Both the position numbers and the translations under genes were made by a program. The notes below the pieces were generated by a model. It did not search any database. It saw only the letters and a program-made list of their open reading frames with translations, and was not told where the DNA came from. Positions 51,572 through 61,230 of a stretch of DNA of 64,000 bases are shown here, in pieces; position 1 is the first letter of the stretch, and the number at the start of each line of letters is the position of its first letter. The stretch is from JAQVOO01 sp964524755 (lineage in GTDB: Bacteria; Spirochaetota; Spirochaetia; Sphaerochaetales; Sphaerochaetaceae). The stretch covers positions 1-64,000 of the forward strand of contig CAZGDR010000002.1 in the NCBI GenBank assembly GCA_964524755.1, read 5' to 3'.

Positions 51572-54058
51572 ATGCAAGAACTTACAGGGAAAATAATAAG
51601 AACAAATATTGAAGAGGAGATGAAGTCTTCTTATCTCAATTATGCGATGTCGGTAATTGTGAGCCGAGCTTTACCCGATGTGCGGGATGGGCTGAAACCT
51701 GTTCACCGACGCATTCTCTATGACATGTTTGAAATGGGATTAAAGTATAATACCCCATTTAAGAAAGCAGCAAGGATTGTGGGTGACGTTCTCGGTAAAT
51801 ATCACCCGCATGGCGATGCTTCAGTCTATGATGCATTAGTCCGTCTTGCTCAGGATTTCTCTCTGAGATATCCTGCTGTGCAGCCACAAGGAAACTTCGG
51901 TTCGATTGACGGGGATCCGCCAGCAGCGATGCGTTATACTGAAGCAAAACTGAGCCGTATTGGCGAAGAGATGCTTTACGATATCCAAAAAGAGACCGTT
52001 GATTTTGGGCCAAACTATGACGATTCTATGGAAGAGCCGAAAGTTTTACCAGCAGCTTTTCCTTTCTTGCTAGCGAATGGGAGTAGTGGTATCGCGGTGG
52101 GGATGGCTACAAATCTAGCTCCCCATAACCTGACTGAAATTTGTGCTGCCATTGCTGCTTATATCGATAATCCTGATATTGATCTACCAGGATTAATGGA
52201 GCATATGCAAGGGCCTGATTTTCCGACAGGTGGTCTCATTTGTGGTACAAGTGGTATTTATAATGCTTTTGCCACAGGCAGAGGAAAAATTGTTCTCCGT
52301 GGTCGTTATGAGATTGAAGAGGATGAGGGGGGCAAAGATCAGATTATTTTTACTGAATTGCCCTATCAAGTCAATAAATCCGATCTTGTGAAGCGCATCG
52401 CTGAGTTAAGAAAGGCCCAAATACAAGGAATCAGCGAAGTTCGAGATGAATCTGACCGTGATGGTATACGCCTTGTTATTGAGTTGAAGAGAGGCGCAGT
52501 AGCACGGGTTGTGGTGAATCTTCTCTTTCTACACACTCAGTTGCAGACGAATTTTAACGTAAATAACCTAGCCTTAGTCGATGGAAGACCACAACAGTTG
52601 GGCCTTCGCGATATGATTAAGTATTTTGTTGAGCATCGAGAGGTGGTTATAGAGAGGAGGACGCGCTTTGATTTACGTAAGGCTGAAGAACGTGCTCACG
52701 TCTTATTAGGTTTAAAGATAGGTTTAGATAATATTGATGAAGTTATTAAAGTTATTAAAGAGGCTTCAGACAATGCAGTAGCTGCTGCTAATCTGCAATC
52801 CCGCTTTGCCCTTTCTGCCATCCAAGCTCAAGCTATCATTGATATGAAATTAGGTCGTTTGAGTCATCTGGAAACTGGAAAAATTCTAGGAGAGCTCGAA
52901 GAATTAAACGATAAAATCTTATACTATAAAGATATATTATCAGAAAGATATAAAATTCTCCAAGTAGTGAAAACTGAAATTTTAGAAATTTCCAGTAAGT
53001 ATGGGGATAAGCGAAAATCTGAAATTACGTTTGAAGAGCTCGGTGGTATGAACATCGAAGACTTTATCAAGAAAGAGGATGTCGTTGTTGTTATCTCTAA
53101 CAAAGGCTTTGTAAAGCGGGTTCCAGTTGATGAGTACCGAAGTCAAGGTCGAGGAGGAAGGGGCGTCCGAGGAGCTACCCTCCGCGATGAAGATTTTGTA
53201 GAGCATCTGTTTGTTGCATCCACACATGACTATGTGATGGTTGTTACCAACTTTGGTAAAGCTTACTGGATTAAAGTTCATGAAATACCAACGGGATCAA
53301 AGACCTCAAAAGGAGAGAGTATTAAAAAACTTCTTCCTTTTAATGATCAAGAAGAAATTACTTCTATTATTAACTTCCAAGAGTTTGAAGAATATCTCTA
53401 TTTACTTATGGTGACAAGAGAAGGGGTTACAAAAAAAGTAAATCTACCCCTATTTAAAAATGCTAAAACACGTGGAATTACCGCCATAATATTAGATGAA
53501 GGTGATGTTTTAGTTAACTGTATTCTCATAACTGAAGGATGTGATTGTATGATCATAACCCGAAAAGGAAAAGGACTACGGTTTGCCGATAGTAATGTCC
53601 GTGCAATGGGCAGAGCTTCGCGTGGGGTTAGAGGAATAAGATTGGTAGGTGATGATGTCGTAGCTGGATTACTAAAAGTCGATCCTGATAAGCGAATTCT
53701 TATGATCACTGAAAACGGCCAAGGCAAGCAGATCCATTTTGATGAGTTCAGAACACATGGACGTGGGACTATGGGTCAAAAGATTTACACCTTCCGTGAT
53801 AAGACTGGTTACATTGTTGGCGTTCTGTCAGTCGACGATGACGATGATGTGGTATGTATTACTACGATGGGTCAATCTATAAGAATTCCTGTAGCCACGA
53901 TCTCTATTCAGAAGGCTTATGCTTCGGGGGTCACTGTTACTAAGTTAAAGAGTGGCGACAGCATTGTTGCGATTGCCCGAACCGATGCAGAGAAGGAAGA
54001 AGAGTCGGATGAGGGTATTGATACCGAAGCCGAAGAGGTTCTTAATCCTGAAGAATAG
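51572..54058 (+). CDS. gyrA: DNA gyrase subunit A
   Basis: 828 residues. The cleavage domain has [27 protein letters not shown] and the catalytic Tyr122 in MRYTEAK. The C-terminal pinwheel has the GyrA box QGRGGRGV. Residue 83 is Ala rather than Ser, and 87 is Asp. I use the ATG at 51572, preceded by GGGGA; an in-frame TTG at 51557 is less likely. The C-terminus ends in an acidic tail ([14 protein letters not shown]). A terminator hairpin and a parS site follow. Confidence 0.96.
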   Translation: MQELTGKIIRTNIEEEMKSSYLNYAMSVIVSRALPDVRDGLKPVHRRILYDMFEMGLKYNTPFKKAARIVGDVLGKYHPHGDASVYDALVRLAQDFSLRYPAVQPQGNFGSIDGDPPAAMRYTEAKLSRIGEEMLYDIQKETVDFGPNYDDSMEEPKVLPAAFPFLLANGSSGIAVGMATNLAPHNLTEICAAIAAYIDNPDIDLPGLMEHMQGPDFPTGGLICGTSGIYNAFATGRGKIVLRGRYEIEEDEGGKDQIIFTELPYQVNKSDLVKRIAELRKAQIQGISEVRDESDRDGIRLVIELKRGAVARVVVNLLFLHTQLQTNFNVNNLALVDGRPQQLGLRDMIKYFVEHREVVIERRTRFDLRKAEERAHVLLGLKIGLDNIDEVIKVIKEASDNAVAAANLQSRFALSAIQAQAIIDMKLGRLSHLETGKILGELEELNDKILYYKDILSERYKILQVVKTEILEISSKYGDKRKSEITFEELGGMNIEDFIKKEDVVVVISNKGFVKRVPVDEYRSQGRGGRGVRGATLRDEDFVEHLFVASTHDYVMVVTNFGKAYWIKVHEIPTGSKTSKGESIKKLLPFNDQEEITSIINFQEFEEYLYLLMVTREGVTKKVNLPLFKNAKTRGITAIILDEGDVLVNCILITEGCDCMIITRKGKGLRFADSNVRAMGRASRGVRGIRLVGDDVVAGLLKVDPDKRILMITENGQGKQIHFDEFRTHGRGTMGQKIYTFRDKTGYIVGVLSVDDDDDVVCITTMGQSIRIPVATISIQKAYASGVTVTKLKSGDSIVAIARTDAEKEEESDEGIDTEAEEVLNPEE

Positions 54059-54078
54059 ATTATGATTTTCAGTTATGT

Positions 54079-54100
54079 CAGCCACCTGCAAGGGTGGCTG
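54079..54100 (+). terminator. gyrA terminator hairpin fused to parS
   Basis: CAGCCACC / GGTGGCTG, an 8-bp perfect stem with a six-base loop followed by ATTGTTT. The T-run is shared with the first parS site. The hairpin sequence reappears at 54253. Confidence 0.75.
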
Positions 54101-54102
54101 AT

Positions 54103-54118
54103 TGTTTCACGTGAAACA
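54103..54118. other. parS: parS site 1
   Basis: TGTTTCACGTGAAACA, a perfect match to the ParB-binding parS palindrome, 1.3 kb from parB. Confidence 0.95.
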
Positions 54119-54176
54119 ATCATGATAAAATCTATGTATATAAAAAACACTTACACATCTTAATCTAAAAAGTACC

Positions 54177-54209
54177 CCTCCCCTTCTCTTCTTTAGCTAA
54201 GAGGGGAGG
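54177..54209. other. Hairpin between the two parS cassettes
   Basis: CCTCCC and CTCTT pair with AAGAG and GGGAGG, giving a stem of about 11 bp with a small bulge. No protein frame is seen in this gap (54119-54252). Confidence 0.5.
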
Positions 54210-54252
54210 AGCTGTTGTGGTCTTGTTGGGGTGGGTTTAGGTAAAATAAATA

Positions 54253-54276
54253 CAGCCACCTGTTTTTAGGTGGCTG
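54253..54276. terminator. Second copy of the hairpin, likely terminator
   Basis: The same CAGCCACC / GGTGGCTG stem with an eight-base loop (TGTTTTTA). It ends two bases before parS 2. On the minus strand it would stop transcription from the NifU-like gene. Confidence 0.65.
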
Positions 54277-54278
54277 AT

Positions 54279-54294
54279 TGTTTCACGTGAAACA
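54279..54294. other. parS: parS site 2
   Basis: A second perfect TGTTTCACGTGAAACA, 176 bases from the first, six bases from the NifU-like stop codon. Confidence 0.95.
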
Positions 54295-54299
54295 TCTGT

Positions 54300-54521
54300 T
54301 TATGTTTCTGAAACGATATTGATGTTGGGGTCGACTATACTGCGAATGTATTTTTCAACGCCATTCTTCAATGTCATTTGAGACATTGGGCATCCTGCAC
54401 AAGCTCCCTTGAGACGTACAAAAACATCATTACCTTCCATGCGCAAAAACTCAATATCGCCACCATCACTTTGTAGATCGGGCCGAACGTTTTCGATAGC
54501 GGCTTTTACTTTATCAACCAT
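54300..54521 (-). CDS. NifU C-terminal-domain iron-sulfur scaffold protein
   Basis: 73 residues consisting only of the NifU C-terminal domain. RPDLQSDGGDIEFL and the cluster motif GACAGCPMSQMTLKNGVE (CxxC) are typical. It can carry an iron-sulfur cluster for delivery to enzymes; clients in this window could be the serine dehydratase and Nth. AGGAGG lies eight bases before the ATG. It sits alone between the parS sites and parA. Confidence 0.9.
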   Translation of the reverse strand: MVDKVKAAIENVRPDLQSDGGDIEFLRMEGNDVFVRLKGACAGCPMSQMTLKNGVEKYIRSIVDPNINIVSET

Positions 54522-54595
54522 AAGATTGGCCTCCTAAAATTCATTAGCCTAAAGATACTGTAGGGACAAGTGATGGTCAATACCTCTGAAGGAGG

Positions 54596-54624
54596 GTGAC
54601 AGAAAAGTTTTAGTTATGTATAGT
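54596..54624 (+). promoter_or_regulatory. parA promoter, leaderless geometry
   Basis: GTGACA, 17-base spacer, TATAGT, six bases, ATG at 54631. An earlier in-frame ATG (54616) falls inside the spacer and could not be on this transcript. Confidence 0.7.
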
Positions 54625-54630
54625 CATCAT

Positions 54631-55389
54631 ATGGTAGCAAAAAAAATAATATTGTCTAATCAAAAAGGTGGTGTTGGTAAAACAACCACCGCTGTAAATC
54701 TAGGGGCTTATTTAGCACAAATGGGCTATAAGGTTTTGTTGATAGATCTAGATTCGCAAGGAAATCTGTCTAGCGCTGTATCGGCTGATATGAAGTTCCA
54801 TACGAGCTATGATGTGATTATTGGCAAATGTACACCCGAACAAGCTTATCAGAAAACACCAGTAGAGAATTTATTCGCCATAGCGGGTGGAATTGATTTG
54901 GCTGGCTTGAGTGTGGAATTAGTCAATGAACTGGCGCGTGAGTTCTTTCTTAAAAACGCCTTGGCGTCGGTAGAAAGTAATTGGGATTACATAATAGCAG
55001 ATTGTCCTCCCTCACTCGGCTTAGTAACTATAAACGCCATGTGTTGGGCTGAGCATGTAATAATCCCGATGCAATGTGAGTATTTCGCGATGGAGGGATT
55101 AAATCTTCTTATGCGAACAATTGCCAATGTAAAAAAACAATTAAATCAACGGTTAGAAATTCTAGGGATAGTATTTACCATGTTTGCAGTGAGAACACGC
55201 TTAGCAAACGATGTTGTAGATGATGTTACCGCCTATTTCCCCGATAAAGTGTTTGCAACAAAGATTCCTCGGAATGTGCGTTTATCTGAAGCTCCGTCGC
55301 ATGGGCTGCCTATTAATCTTTATGACAATACAAGTACAGGTGCATTAGGATATGAGAGTTTAGCACAGGAGGTGATTACCCGTGTCTAG
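54631..55389 (+). CDS. parA: Chromosome-partitioning ATPase ParA (Soj)
   Basis: 252 residues. The deviant Walker A is KGGVGKTTTAVNLGAYLA, with LLIDLDSQGN and DCPPSLGL following. It separates ParB-parS complexes after replication. The first five residues of the longest frame (to 54616) are probably not translated, because the promoter spans them and the family starts near KKIILSNQKGG. parB overlaps its end by eight bases. Confidence 0.94.
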   Translation: MVAKKIILSNQKGGVGKTTTAVNLGAYLAQMGYKVLLIDLDSQGNLSSAVSADMKFHTSYDVIIGKCTPEQAYQKTPVENLFAIAGGIDLAGLSVELVNELAREFFLKNALASVESNWDYIIADCPPSLGLVTINAMCWAEHVIIPMQCEYFAMEGLNLLMRTIANVKKQLNQRLEILGIVFTMFAVRTRLANDVVDDVTAYFPDKVFATKIPRNVRLSEAPSHGLPINLYDNTSTGALGYESLAQEVITRV

Positions 55390-56302
55390 TTCAAGTAAAA
55401 AACGTGGCTTAGGTAGAGGTATTAGTTCTTTGATGGACGATTATTCTTTTGATGGGATTTTCCCGGATGGTGAAATAGCAGAGGTAGATGGAGGAAGGCT
55501 TATGTCAATTGAAATAAACCGAGTCCATCCCAACCCACAACAACCCAGAAAACAATTTGACCAGGAAACTCTAGATGAGCTGGCTGAGTCTATAAGAACT
55601 CAAGGGATACTTCAACCTCTGTTGGTTGAAAAAATAAGCGAAGATAACTATGCAATAATTGCTGGAGAAAGAAGATATCGTGCAGCTCTTTCGCTGGGAT
55701 TAGAGAAAATACCAGTAATTGTAAAGAAGTTTAGCGACTTCCAACGCTTAGAAGTTTCATTAATAGAGAACATACAGCGTGAGAATCTAAACCCGATTGA
55801 GGAGGCAAGAGCTTATGTCTATTTATTAGAACAAGCTGAAATAAAACAAGAAGAACTTGCCGAAAGGGTAGGGAAAAAGCGCTCTACGATAGCTAATTCG
55901 GTCCGGTTATTACAGCTGCCAAAAGAGATGCAAGAGTCTCTTTTGGCCGAAGAATTCTCGGCTGGACATGCACGGGCGTTACTTTCACTTGTCAATCCTG
56001 CGGACCAGCAGTATCTTTACAAGAAGTTGCTTGAAGAAGGAATGTCGGTTAGGAAAGCAGAGAAGCTAGCTAGTGATCTCCAACAAGGGAAGCGTGCTGC
56101 CAGTGGAAAGAAGCCAAGTGAATCAAAAGCTAGGTCAATTGATTTATTAGTATTAGAACAGAAGTTCTTAGAAGCTTGTGGTACGAAAGTAAAACTTAGA
56201 GGAACCTTACAAAAGGGGAAAGTTGAGATTTCATACCATTCAATGGAAGATTTAGAACGATTATATCGACTTCTTGCTCAAGAAGAATCAATAGAACTCT
56301 AA
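55382..56302 (+). CDS. parB: Chromosome-partitioning protein ParB (Spo0J)
   Basis: 306 residues. The N-terminal CTPase domain has [10 protein letters not shown] and the CTP-binding [22 protein letters not shown] leads into the helix-turn-helix ([21 protein letters not shown]). The C-terminal part (about 255-306) should form the dimer interface. It starts with GTG behind an almost perfect Shine-Dalgarno (AGGAGGTGAT) inside parA. Two perfect parS targets lie 1.1-1.3 kb upstream. Confidence 0.95.
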   Translation: MSSSSKKRGLGRGISSLMDDYSFDGIFPDGEIAEVDGGRLMSIEINRVHPNPQQPRKQFDQETLDELAESIRTQGILQPLLVEKISEDNYAIIAGERRYRAALSLGLEKIPVIVKKFSDFQRLEVSLIENIQRENLNPIEEARAYVYLLEQAEIKQEELAERVGKKRSTIANSVRLLQLPKEMQESLLAEEFSAGHARALLSLVNPADQQYLYKKLLEEGMSVRKAEKLASDLQQGKRAASGKKPSESKARSIDLLVLEQKFLEACGTKVKLRGTLQKGKVEISYHSMEDLERLYRLLAQEESIEL

Positions 56303-56321
56303 GATAGAGAAGGGAATACAG

Positions 56322-57269
56322 ATGACAAAAGAATTACAAGATGGCTTATATGCAAAAATTTCTACTACCCAAGGCGACATTGTCGTGTCGCTTGCTTACC
56401 AGCAAGTGCCCATGACGGTAGCTAATTTTGTAGGTCTAGCAGAAGGTGCTTTGAATTTGAAGGATGAGGGGAAACCCTATTATGATGGATTGAAATTCCA
56501 CCGTGTTATAAAAGATTTCATGGTTCAAACAGGATGTCCGCAGGGAACAGGAACTGGGGGACCGGGATATAATTTCCCAGACGAATTCGTTGATGGCCTT
56601 ACCCACACTGGCCCGGGAATCCTCTCTATGGCTAATGCTGGACCTGGAACTAATGGGAGCCAGTTTTTTATTACCCATGTTGCAACTCCTTGGCTTGATG
56701 GAAAACATAGTGTGTTTGGTCATGTAGTTGAAGGCCAGCCAATAGTTGATGCTATTGCTGAAGGTGATTTGATTCAATCAATAAAGATTGAACGGATAGG
56801 AAAAGAAGCCGAAAGCTTCACAGTAAGCAAAGCAAGTTTTGCTAAAGATGTAGAGCAAGTTCAAGTGAAAGAACAAGAGGCCTTGAAGAAACTTAAAGCA
56901 AAACTTGATCGGGAAATTGAGAACCGTTGGCCCAATGCTATTCAGACTACGTCCGGTTTACGCTATGTAGTTGCACAAAAGGGGAGTGGGACGGATATGC
57001 CTAAGAATGGTACCAACGTAACGGTCCATTACACAGGGACGCTCCTTGATGGGCGTATATTTGATAGTTCGGTACAACGTGGGGAGCCAGCAAGTTTTGC
57101 TGTAGGACAAGTTATCGAGGGATGGAATGAAGCCCTTGTAACCATGACAAAAGGGGAAAAACGAACTTTAATTATTCCTCCAGAGTTAGGATACGGAGTA
57201 CAAGGTTATCCGGGTGTAATACCACCAAATTCATATCTAATATTTGATGTAGAACTTCTCGATTTTTAG
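56322..57269 (+). CDS. Dual-domain peptidyl-prolyl isomerase (cyclophilin-FKBP fusion)
   Basis: 315 residues. Residues 1-165 are a cyclophilin ([42 protein letters not shown]). A charged, probably helical linker (about 170-210) joins it to an FKBP domain (about 215-315: [48 protein letters not shown]). No signal peptide is seen, so it is cytoplasmic. Such fusions are known in a few bacteria, including treponemes. AAGGGA precedes the ATG. It follows parB by 19 bases. Confidence 0.9.
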   Translation: MTKELQDGLYAKISTTQGDIVVSLAYQQVPMTVANFVGLAEGALNLKDEGKPYYDGLKFHRVIKDFMVQTGCPQGTGTGGPGYNFPDEFVDGLTHTGPGILSMANAGPGTNGSQFFITHVATPWLDGKHSVFGHVVEGQPIVDAIAEGDLIQSIKIERIGKEAESFTVSKASFAKDVEQVQVKEQEALKKLKAKLDREIENRWPNAIQTTSGLRYVVAQKGSGTDMPKNGTNVTVHYTGTLLDGRIFDSSVQRGEPASFAVGQVIEGWNEALVTMTKGEKRTLIIPPELGYGVQGYPGVIPPNSYLIFDVELLDF

Positions 57270-57278
57270 TAAAGTAGT

Positions 57279-58643
57279 ATGAAAAAGTTAGCTATTCAAT
57301 ATGTTTGTTCCGAATGTGGCCGAGTGGAGTCAAAATGGCTCGGCCGCTGTCCTGGTTGTGGATCTTGGAACTCTTTTGTTGAAGAGGCGGTAAAGGTTCA
57401 AAGCAAAGCTGAGAAAAGCGCATTAGTTAGGATGGCTAACAAAATACAAACTGTTACACTGTCAGAAATTGAAATCGGGTCGGATTTTCGTTATTCTTCC
57501 GGTATTTCTGAACTAGACCGTGTATTAGGTGGTGGGATCATGCGAGGCGGTACCATATTATTGGGTGGAGAACCGGGTATTGGGAAATCAACGCTGATGC
57601 TACAGCTCCTTGGATCTATTCAGGACCATAGTGTGCTCTATGTCTCTGGGGAAGAGTCTCCTGGACAAGTGAGGATGCGTGCTGAGCGAATTGGAATACC
57701 CCTTTCAAGCGTTACCTTATTCGGTGATACCCTCTTAGAACCGTTGGTGCAGATTATCCAAAATCAGAAACCTGATGTCTTAGTGATAGATTCACTCCAG
57801 ACCCTCTCTAGTTCAGAAATACCATCAGCTGCTGGTTCAGTGAGCCAGATGAGGATGTGTACTATGGAGTTAGTGGATGCCGCTAAACAAGTTGGATCTA
57901 CTATCTTTTTTATCGGACATATTACTAAAGAGGGCCAAATTGCAGGTCCTAAGGCCATAGAACACATTGTAGATACTGTTTTGTACTTTGAGCAGGCCGG
58001 TAGCGGTGTACGTATTGTTCGAGCGACTAAGAATAGATTTGGTTCTGTTGATGAAATTGGGATTTTCTTAATGACGGAGAAAGGGTTGATCGCAGTCCAC
58101 GATCCTGCTGGTTTCTTTATTAGTGAACGCAAAGATGGCGTTTTGCCAGCAGGAATAGCCTTTACAGCGGTAATTGAGGGAAGTCGCACGTTTTTAGTTG
58201 AGATTCAGGCTCTAGTCATACCTGCTAAAGGAAGCTATTCACGAGTCTATTCAGAACGTATTGATAATGCTCGTGTTACGCGAGTGGCTGCTGTGTTAGA
58301 GCGACATGCTCAAATCTCTTTTTCAGATAAAGATATTTACGTAAATGTAGCTGGAGGAATTAAACTAAGCGAGGTTTCGATAGAATTGCCGTTAGCGTTA
58401 GCGTTATATTCAGCAGCTACCGGAAAAAGCTTACCCAAGGCGATGGTTTCAATGGGTGAGTTGAGTTTAGCTGGTGAAGTGCGACCTGTTGGATTTGGTG
58501 ATAAGCGAAGTAAGGGTGCTTTCGATATGGGCTTTACTACAATTTTAGCCCCTTCTTCTATGCCGCTTGAGCATGTAGCTTCAATATATCGATGTGACCG
58601 GATTGATGAGGCGATTACGCTCGTGAAAAAGATCAATAATTAG
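57279..58643 (+). CDS. radA: DNA repair protein RadA
   Basis: 454 residues. A C4 zinc finger (CSECG and CPGCG) starts the protein. The RecA-like ATPase has GGEPGIGKSTLMLQ and the RadA motif KNRFGS; the C-terminal third is Lon-protease-like. It drives branch migration in recombination. No Shine-Dalgarno is present; TTGATG, 17 bases, a weak TAGTAA and six bases precede the ATG, which may be another leaderless start, but the gene may also be read from the parA operon. Confidence 0.94.
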   Translation: MKKLAIQYVCSECGRVESKWLGRCPGCGSWNSFVEEAVKVQSKAEKSALVRMANKIQTVTLSEIEIGSDFRYSSGISELDRVLGGGIMRGGTILLGGEPGIGKSTLMLQLLGSIQDHSVLYVSGEESPGQVRMRAERIGIPLSSVTLFGDTLLEPLVQIIQNQKPDVLVIDSLQTLSSSEIPSAAGSVSQMRMCTMELVDAAKQVGSTIFFIGHITKEGQIAGPKAIEHIVDTVLYFEQAGSGVRIVRATKNRFGSVDEIGIFLMTEKGLIAVHDPAGFFISERKDGVLPAGIAFTAVIEGSRTFLVEIQALVIPAKGSYSRVYSERIDNARVTRVAAVLERHAQISFSDKDIYVNVAGGIKLSEVSIELPLALALYSAATGKSLPKAMVSMGELSLAGEVRPVGFGDKRSKGAFDMGFTTILAPSSMPLEHVASIYRCDRIDEAITLVKKINN

Positions 58644-58740
58644 TTTAGTAAGTATGACTAACTAATCTATATCTGCTGTATCTCCTGTGAAACTATTCTC
58701 CTTATTCAATTTACTGTAACTCATTATAATTTAAGTAATC

Positions 58741-58773
58741 ACTTGATTAGTAAGGGGTGCTTACTAATCAAGT
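58741..58773 (+). repeat. Hairpin repeat A
   Basis: ACTTGATTAGTAAG, loop GGGTG, CTTACTAATCAAGT: a perfect 14-bp stem. It may end the radA transcript, although the downstream T-run is short. Confidence 0.75.
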
Positions 58774-58974
58774 TTAAGTCATATTTATGTTACGTATGTT
58801 TAGGAAAGGGAAGGTTATAGACTTTCTGATCGAAAGATACACATTAGTAGTCATGAAAATATGGATTTTTCAATAATTCCATTAGTACGTGAGAGTAACA
58901 AATGTGTATTTAGCCTATCTCCTGTGAGATAGCTATTCTCTGTATTTAGTAGTAAATTTTTATTATAGATACTA

Positions 58975-59007
58975 ATTAGGTTAGTAAGGATCACTTACTA
59001 ACCTAAT
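58975..59007 (-). repeat. Hairpin repeat B
   Basis: ATTAGGTTAGTAAG, loop GATCA, CTTACTAACCTAAT: a perfect 14-bp stem. It shares TTAGTAAG/CTTACTAA with repeat A and lies directly after the TraB-family gene, so it may act as its terminator. Confidence 0.75.
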
Positions 59008-59011
59008 ATCA

Positions 59012-60214
59012 TTAAGCGGCTCCACTCAGTTTGCTGATTAAAAGAGGGAAGGCTATGAAAGTTCCAATGGAAGCAAAAATACTGGTAGTCATAAAAATGA
59101 GTAGGGCATGGATGATCCGATTTTTGAACCAACCCTTAAAGCTCAAAATATCATCTGAGACATTTTCAAAATCCTTAACCCGTGGTTTACGCATGGTGGC
59201 CTCAATTAAGCCTGCTACCATACCAACTCCTAGAGTTGGACTGAGAGCTGTTATTGGGGCCGCCAGCATAGAGAGGATGATTGTTACGGGGTGAGCTAGT
59301 GAAAGGATCGCTGCTAGACCAGTTAGGGATGCGTTCAATCCAAACCAATATAAAAACATTCCAAGGCCTTGGTCCCAGCCCGACCGGATGAAACCTACAG
59401 CAATTATTCCTAAGAGTGCAATAACGATACCCCAAGAGAAAAATTTACCTACTAATGAGGGGGCCGGAACGGTGGAAATTGCCGATACATCGGCACTAAT
59501 TGTTTTGTTATCAAGTTTCTCCATATGAGCTACTAGGCCTGGGGCATGGCCAGCACCAACTACAGCCACAATACGAGATCCAGGTGCTTCATATATTTTT
59601 GATGCTAGATATTGGTCTCGCTCATCAATTAAAACCCGCTTAATAGTGGGAAGTTCTTCTGCCATTTCATCCAGCATAGATTGTAAGACGTTCTTCTCTT
59701 TGAGTTTTTCTATCTCTTCACTACTAATTTCTTCATTTGAGAATACGGCAGTGAGGAGGGTGGAAATCAGTTTTATTTTGTTCCATCCGTTTGAGAGGCG
59801 CCAAGCCCGTTTGAATGTCACTTGAATTTCTCGATCGCAAAAAGAGAGGGGGATGTTTTTTTCGGTTGCTAATTCAGCTGCTCTCATAATTTCATCCCCA
59901 GGAGTGACTCCCATCTGCATGCCCAATTTCTTCTGGTATGAAGATAAAGCCATATTAGCTAACAAGAGAAATCCTTTATTTTCCTTAAGTACCGTTTTGA
60001 TATTTAAGTTTTCCCAACCTTGGCTCTCTGTTTTAGACTTGTATCTACTGTCATCTAACTCGACACAAATACGGTCAGGTGCAATTTCTTCTATCGTCCT
60101 TGCAACTTCCTCGACACTATCTTGGGAAACATGCGCCGTTCCGATTAATATTATTTCTTTACCATCGGCACAAATTAGCCGTTGCATCGTGTCACTGATC
60201 TTTTCAACTGTCAC
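59012..60214 (-). CDS. TraB/GumN-family membrane protein
   Basis: 400 residues. The N-terminal half matches the TraB family (related to Tiki and pheromone-shutdown proteins): ILIGTAHVSQDSVEEV, the ICVELDDSR block and VVGAGHAPGLVAHM. These motifs carry the putative metal-binding residues. The C-terminal half (about 255-400) has about four membrane segments. The start is the GTG at 60214, with GGAGG seven bases before it; the TTG at 60238 has no ribosome site. Its substrate is unknown. Confidence 0.85.
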   Translation of the reverse strand: MTVEKISDTMQRLICADGKEIILIGTAHVSQDSVEEVARTIEEIAPDRICVELDDSRYKSKTESQGWENLNIKTVLKENKGFLLLANMALSSYQKKLGMQMGVTPGDEIMRAAELATEKNIPLSFCDREIQVTFKRAWRLSNGWNKIKLISTLLTAVFSNEEISSEEIEKLKEKNVLQSMLDEMAEELPTIKRVLIDERDQYLASKIYEAPGSRIVAVVGAGHAPGLVAHMEKLDNKTISADVSAISTVPAPSLVGKFFSWGIVIALLGIIAVGFIRSGWDQGLGMFLYWFGLNASLTGLAAILSLAHPVTIILSMLAAPITALSPTLGVGMVAGLIEATMRKPRVKDFENVSDDILSFKGWFKNRIIHALLIFMTTSIFASIGTFIAFPLLISKLSGAA

Positions 60215-60274
60215 CTTGATTCCTCCGCGTTGGTACAAATATAACTATGATGTGCAAAAGGTACAAGGACTTGC

Positions 60275-60303
60275 TTGAGCAACGAGAACGATTCCGTTAT
60301 TGT
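60275..60303 (+). promoter_or_regulatory. Promoter of the LysO-like gene, leaderless geometry
   Basis: TTGAGC, 17-base spacer, TATTGT, six bases, ATG at 60310. The longer in-frame start (60247) lies upstream of this promoter. Confidence 0.6.
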
Positions 60304-60309
60304 GGTGAC

Positions 60310-61230
60310 ATGCAAACATTTTGGTACCTAGTGAAATTATTTATGAGTCTTGGTCTAGGGGTAGTTGCTGCTAAGGCTGTGGGCAAAGAACGTTTTCATG
60401 GTATTATCAGTAAGGTTCTCGATGGTGTGTTATATCTCCTGCTTTTCCTGATGGGGGTTAATACAGCACGCATCCCTAATATTATTTCACGGATTATGCA
60501 AATAGGAGTAGATGCGCTACTCGCTACCCTTCTAGTAATGGTAGGATGTATTATTACGGCAGGATTACTCGGTTTGGCAGTATCGAAACGTTCAAGTCCG
60601 GCTGAACGGGTTCGACAACGCATTACTTGGGGTCGTTTAAAAACGCCTGCGATCATGATTGGGAATGTAATTGCAGGTTTTGTTTGCGCCTATCTTACTA
60701 ATTGGTTTAATTGGTTTGATGATTCGATGATTACAGTCGTGCTCTATTTTATGTTATTTTTGGTGGGAATGCAGATGGTACAAAATGGGGTCAATCTTGT
60801 ACCTTTGTTGAAATCTCCCTTGATGATTCTGTTGCCGCTCTCTACGATAATGGGAACCTATTTAGGGGCTTTGGCTCTTCCCTTACTTTCATCATACTCT
60901 ATCCGTGAATCGTTAACACTCGTTTCTGGATTTGGTTGGTATTCTCTTTCTGGGGTATTAATCAGTAGTTTAGGCGATCCTCAATTAGGAGCCGTTTCGT
61001 TTCTAAGTAATCTTTTTCGTGAGACGATTGCTTTTATATTAATTCCATTACTAGCTACGTTCTCCCACTTCTCTTACTCTTCGGTAAGTATTGCAGGGGC
61101 AACTAGTATGGATGTTACCCTCCCGTTGCTTAAAAAAAGTTTAGGAGATACGATTGTTCCACTGGCCATTGCGCATGGAGTCATTATCACCTTTGCGGCC
61201 CCTTTTCTTATCCCTGTATGGTACGGATAG
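60310..61230 (+). CDS. lysO: LysO-family lysine exporter-like protein
   Basis: 306 residues with about eight membrane segments. It resembles LysO (YbjE): two similar halves with FLMGVNTARI and FLVGMQMVQN, and the conserved GFGWYSLSGVLIS loop. E. coli LysO exports lysine; here the substrate is assumed by family. The start is set at the ATG after the TATTGT box, where the first membrane segment begins. Its last 23 bases overlap the end of the next gene on the other strand. Confidence 0.85.
   Translation: MQTFWYLVKLFMSLGLGVVAAKAVGKERFHGIISKVLDGVLYLLLFLMGVNTARIPNIISRIMQIGVDALLATLLVMVGCIITAGLLGLAVSKRSSPAERVRQRITWGRLKTPAIMIGNVIAGFVCAYLTNWFNWFDDSMITVVLYFMLFLVGMQMVQNGVNLVPLLKSPLMILLPLSTIMGTYLGALALPLLSSYSIRESLTLVSGFGWYSLSGVLISSLGDPQLGAVSFLSNLFRETIAFILIPLLATFSHFSYSSVSIAGATSMDVTLPLLKKSLGDTIVPLAIAHGVIITFAAPFLIPVWYG

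Larger units (their letters stand above)
58644..59011. other. Non-coding region with two repeat units
   Basis: 368 bases with no credible gene. Two units about 235 bases apart each hold TCTCCTGTGA (58681 and 58918), then CTATTCTC, then a perfect 14-bp hairpin. An inverted pair ATACACATT / AATGTGTAT (58837 and 58901) lies between them. It may contain a structured RNA or a small repeat family. Confidence 0.55.
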
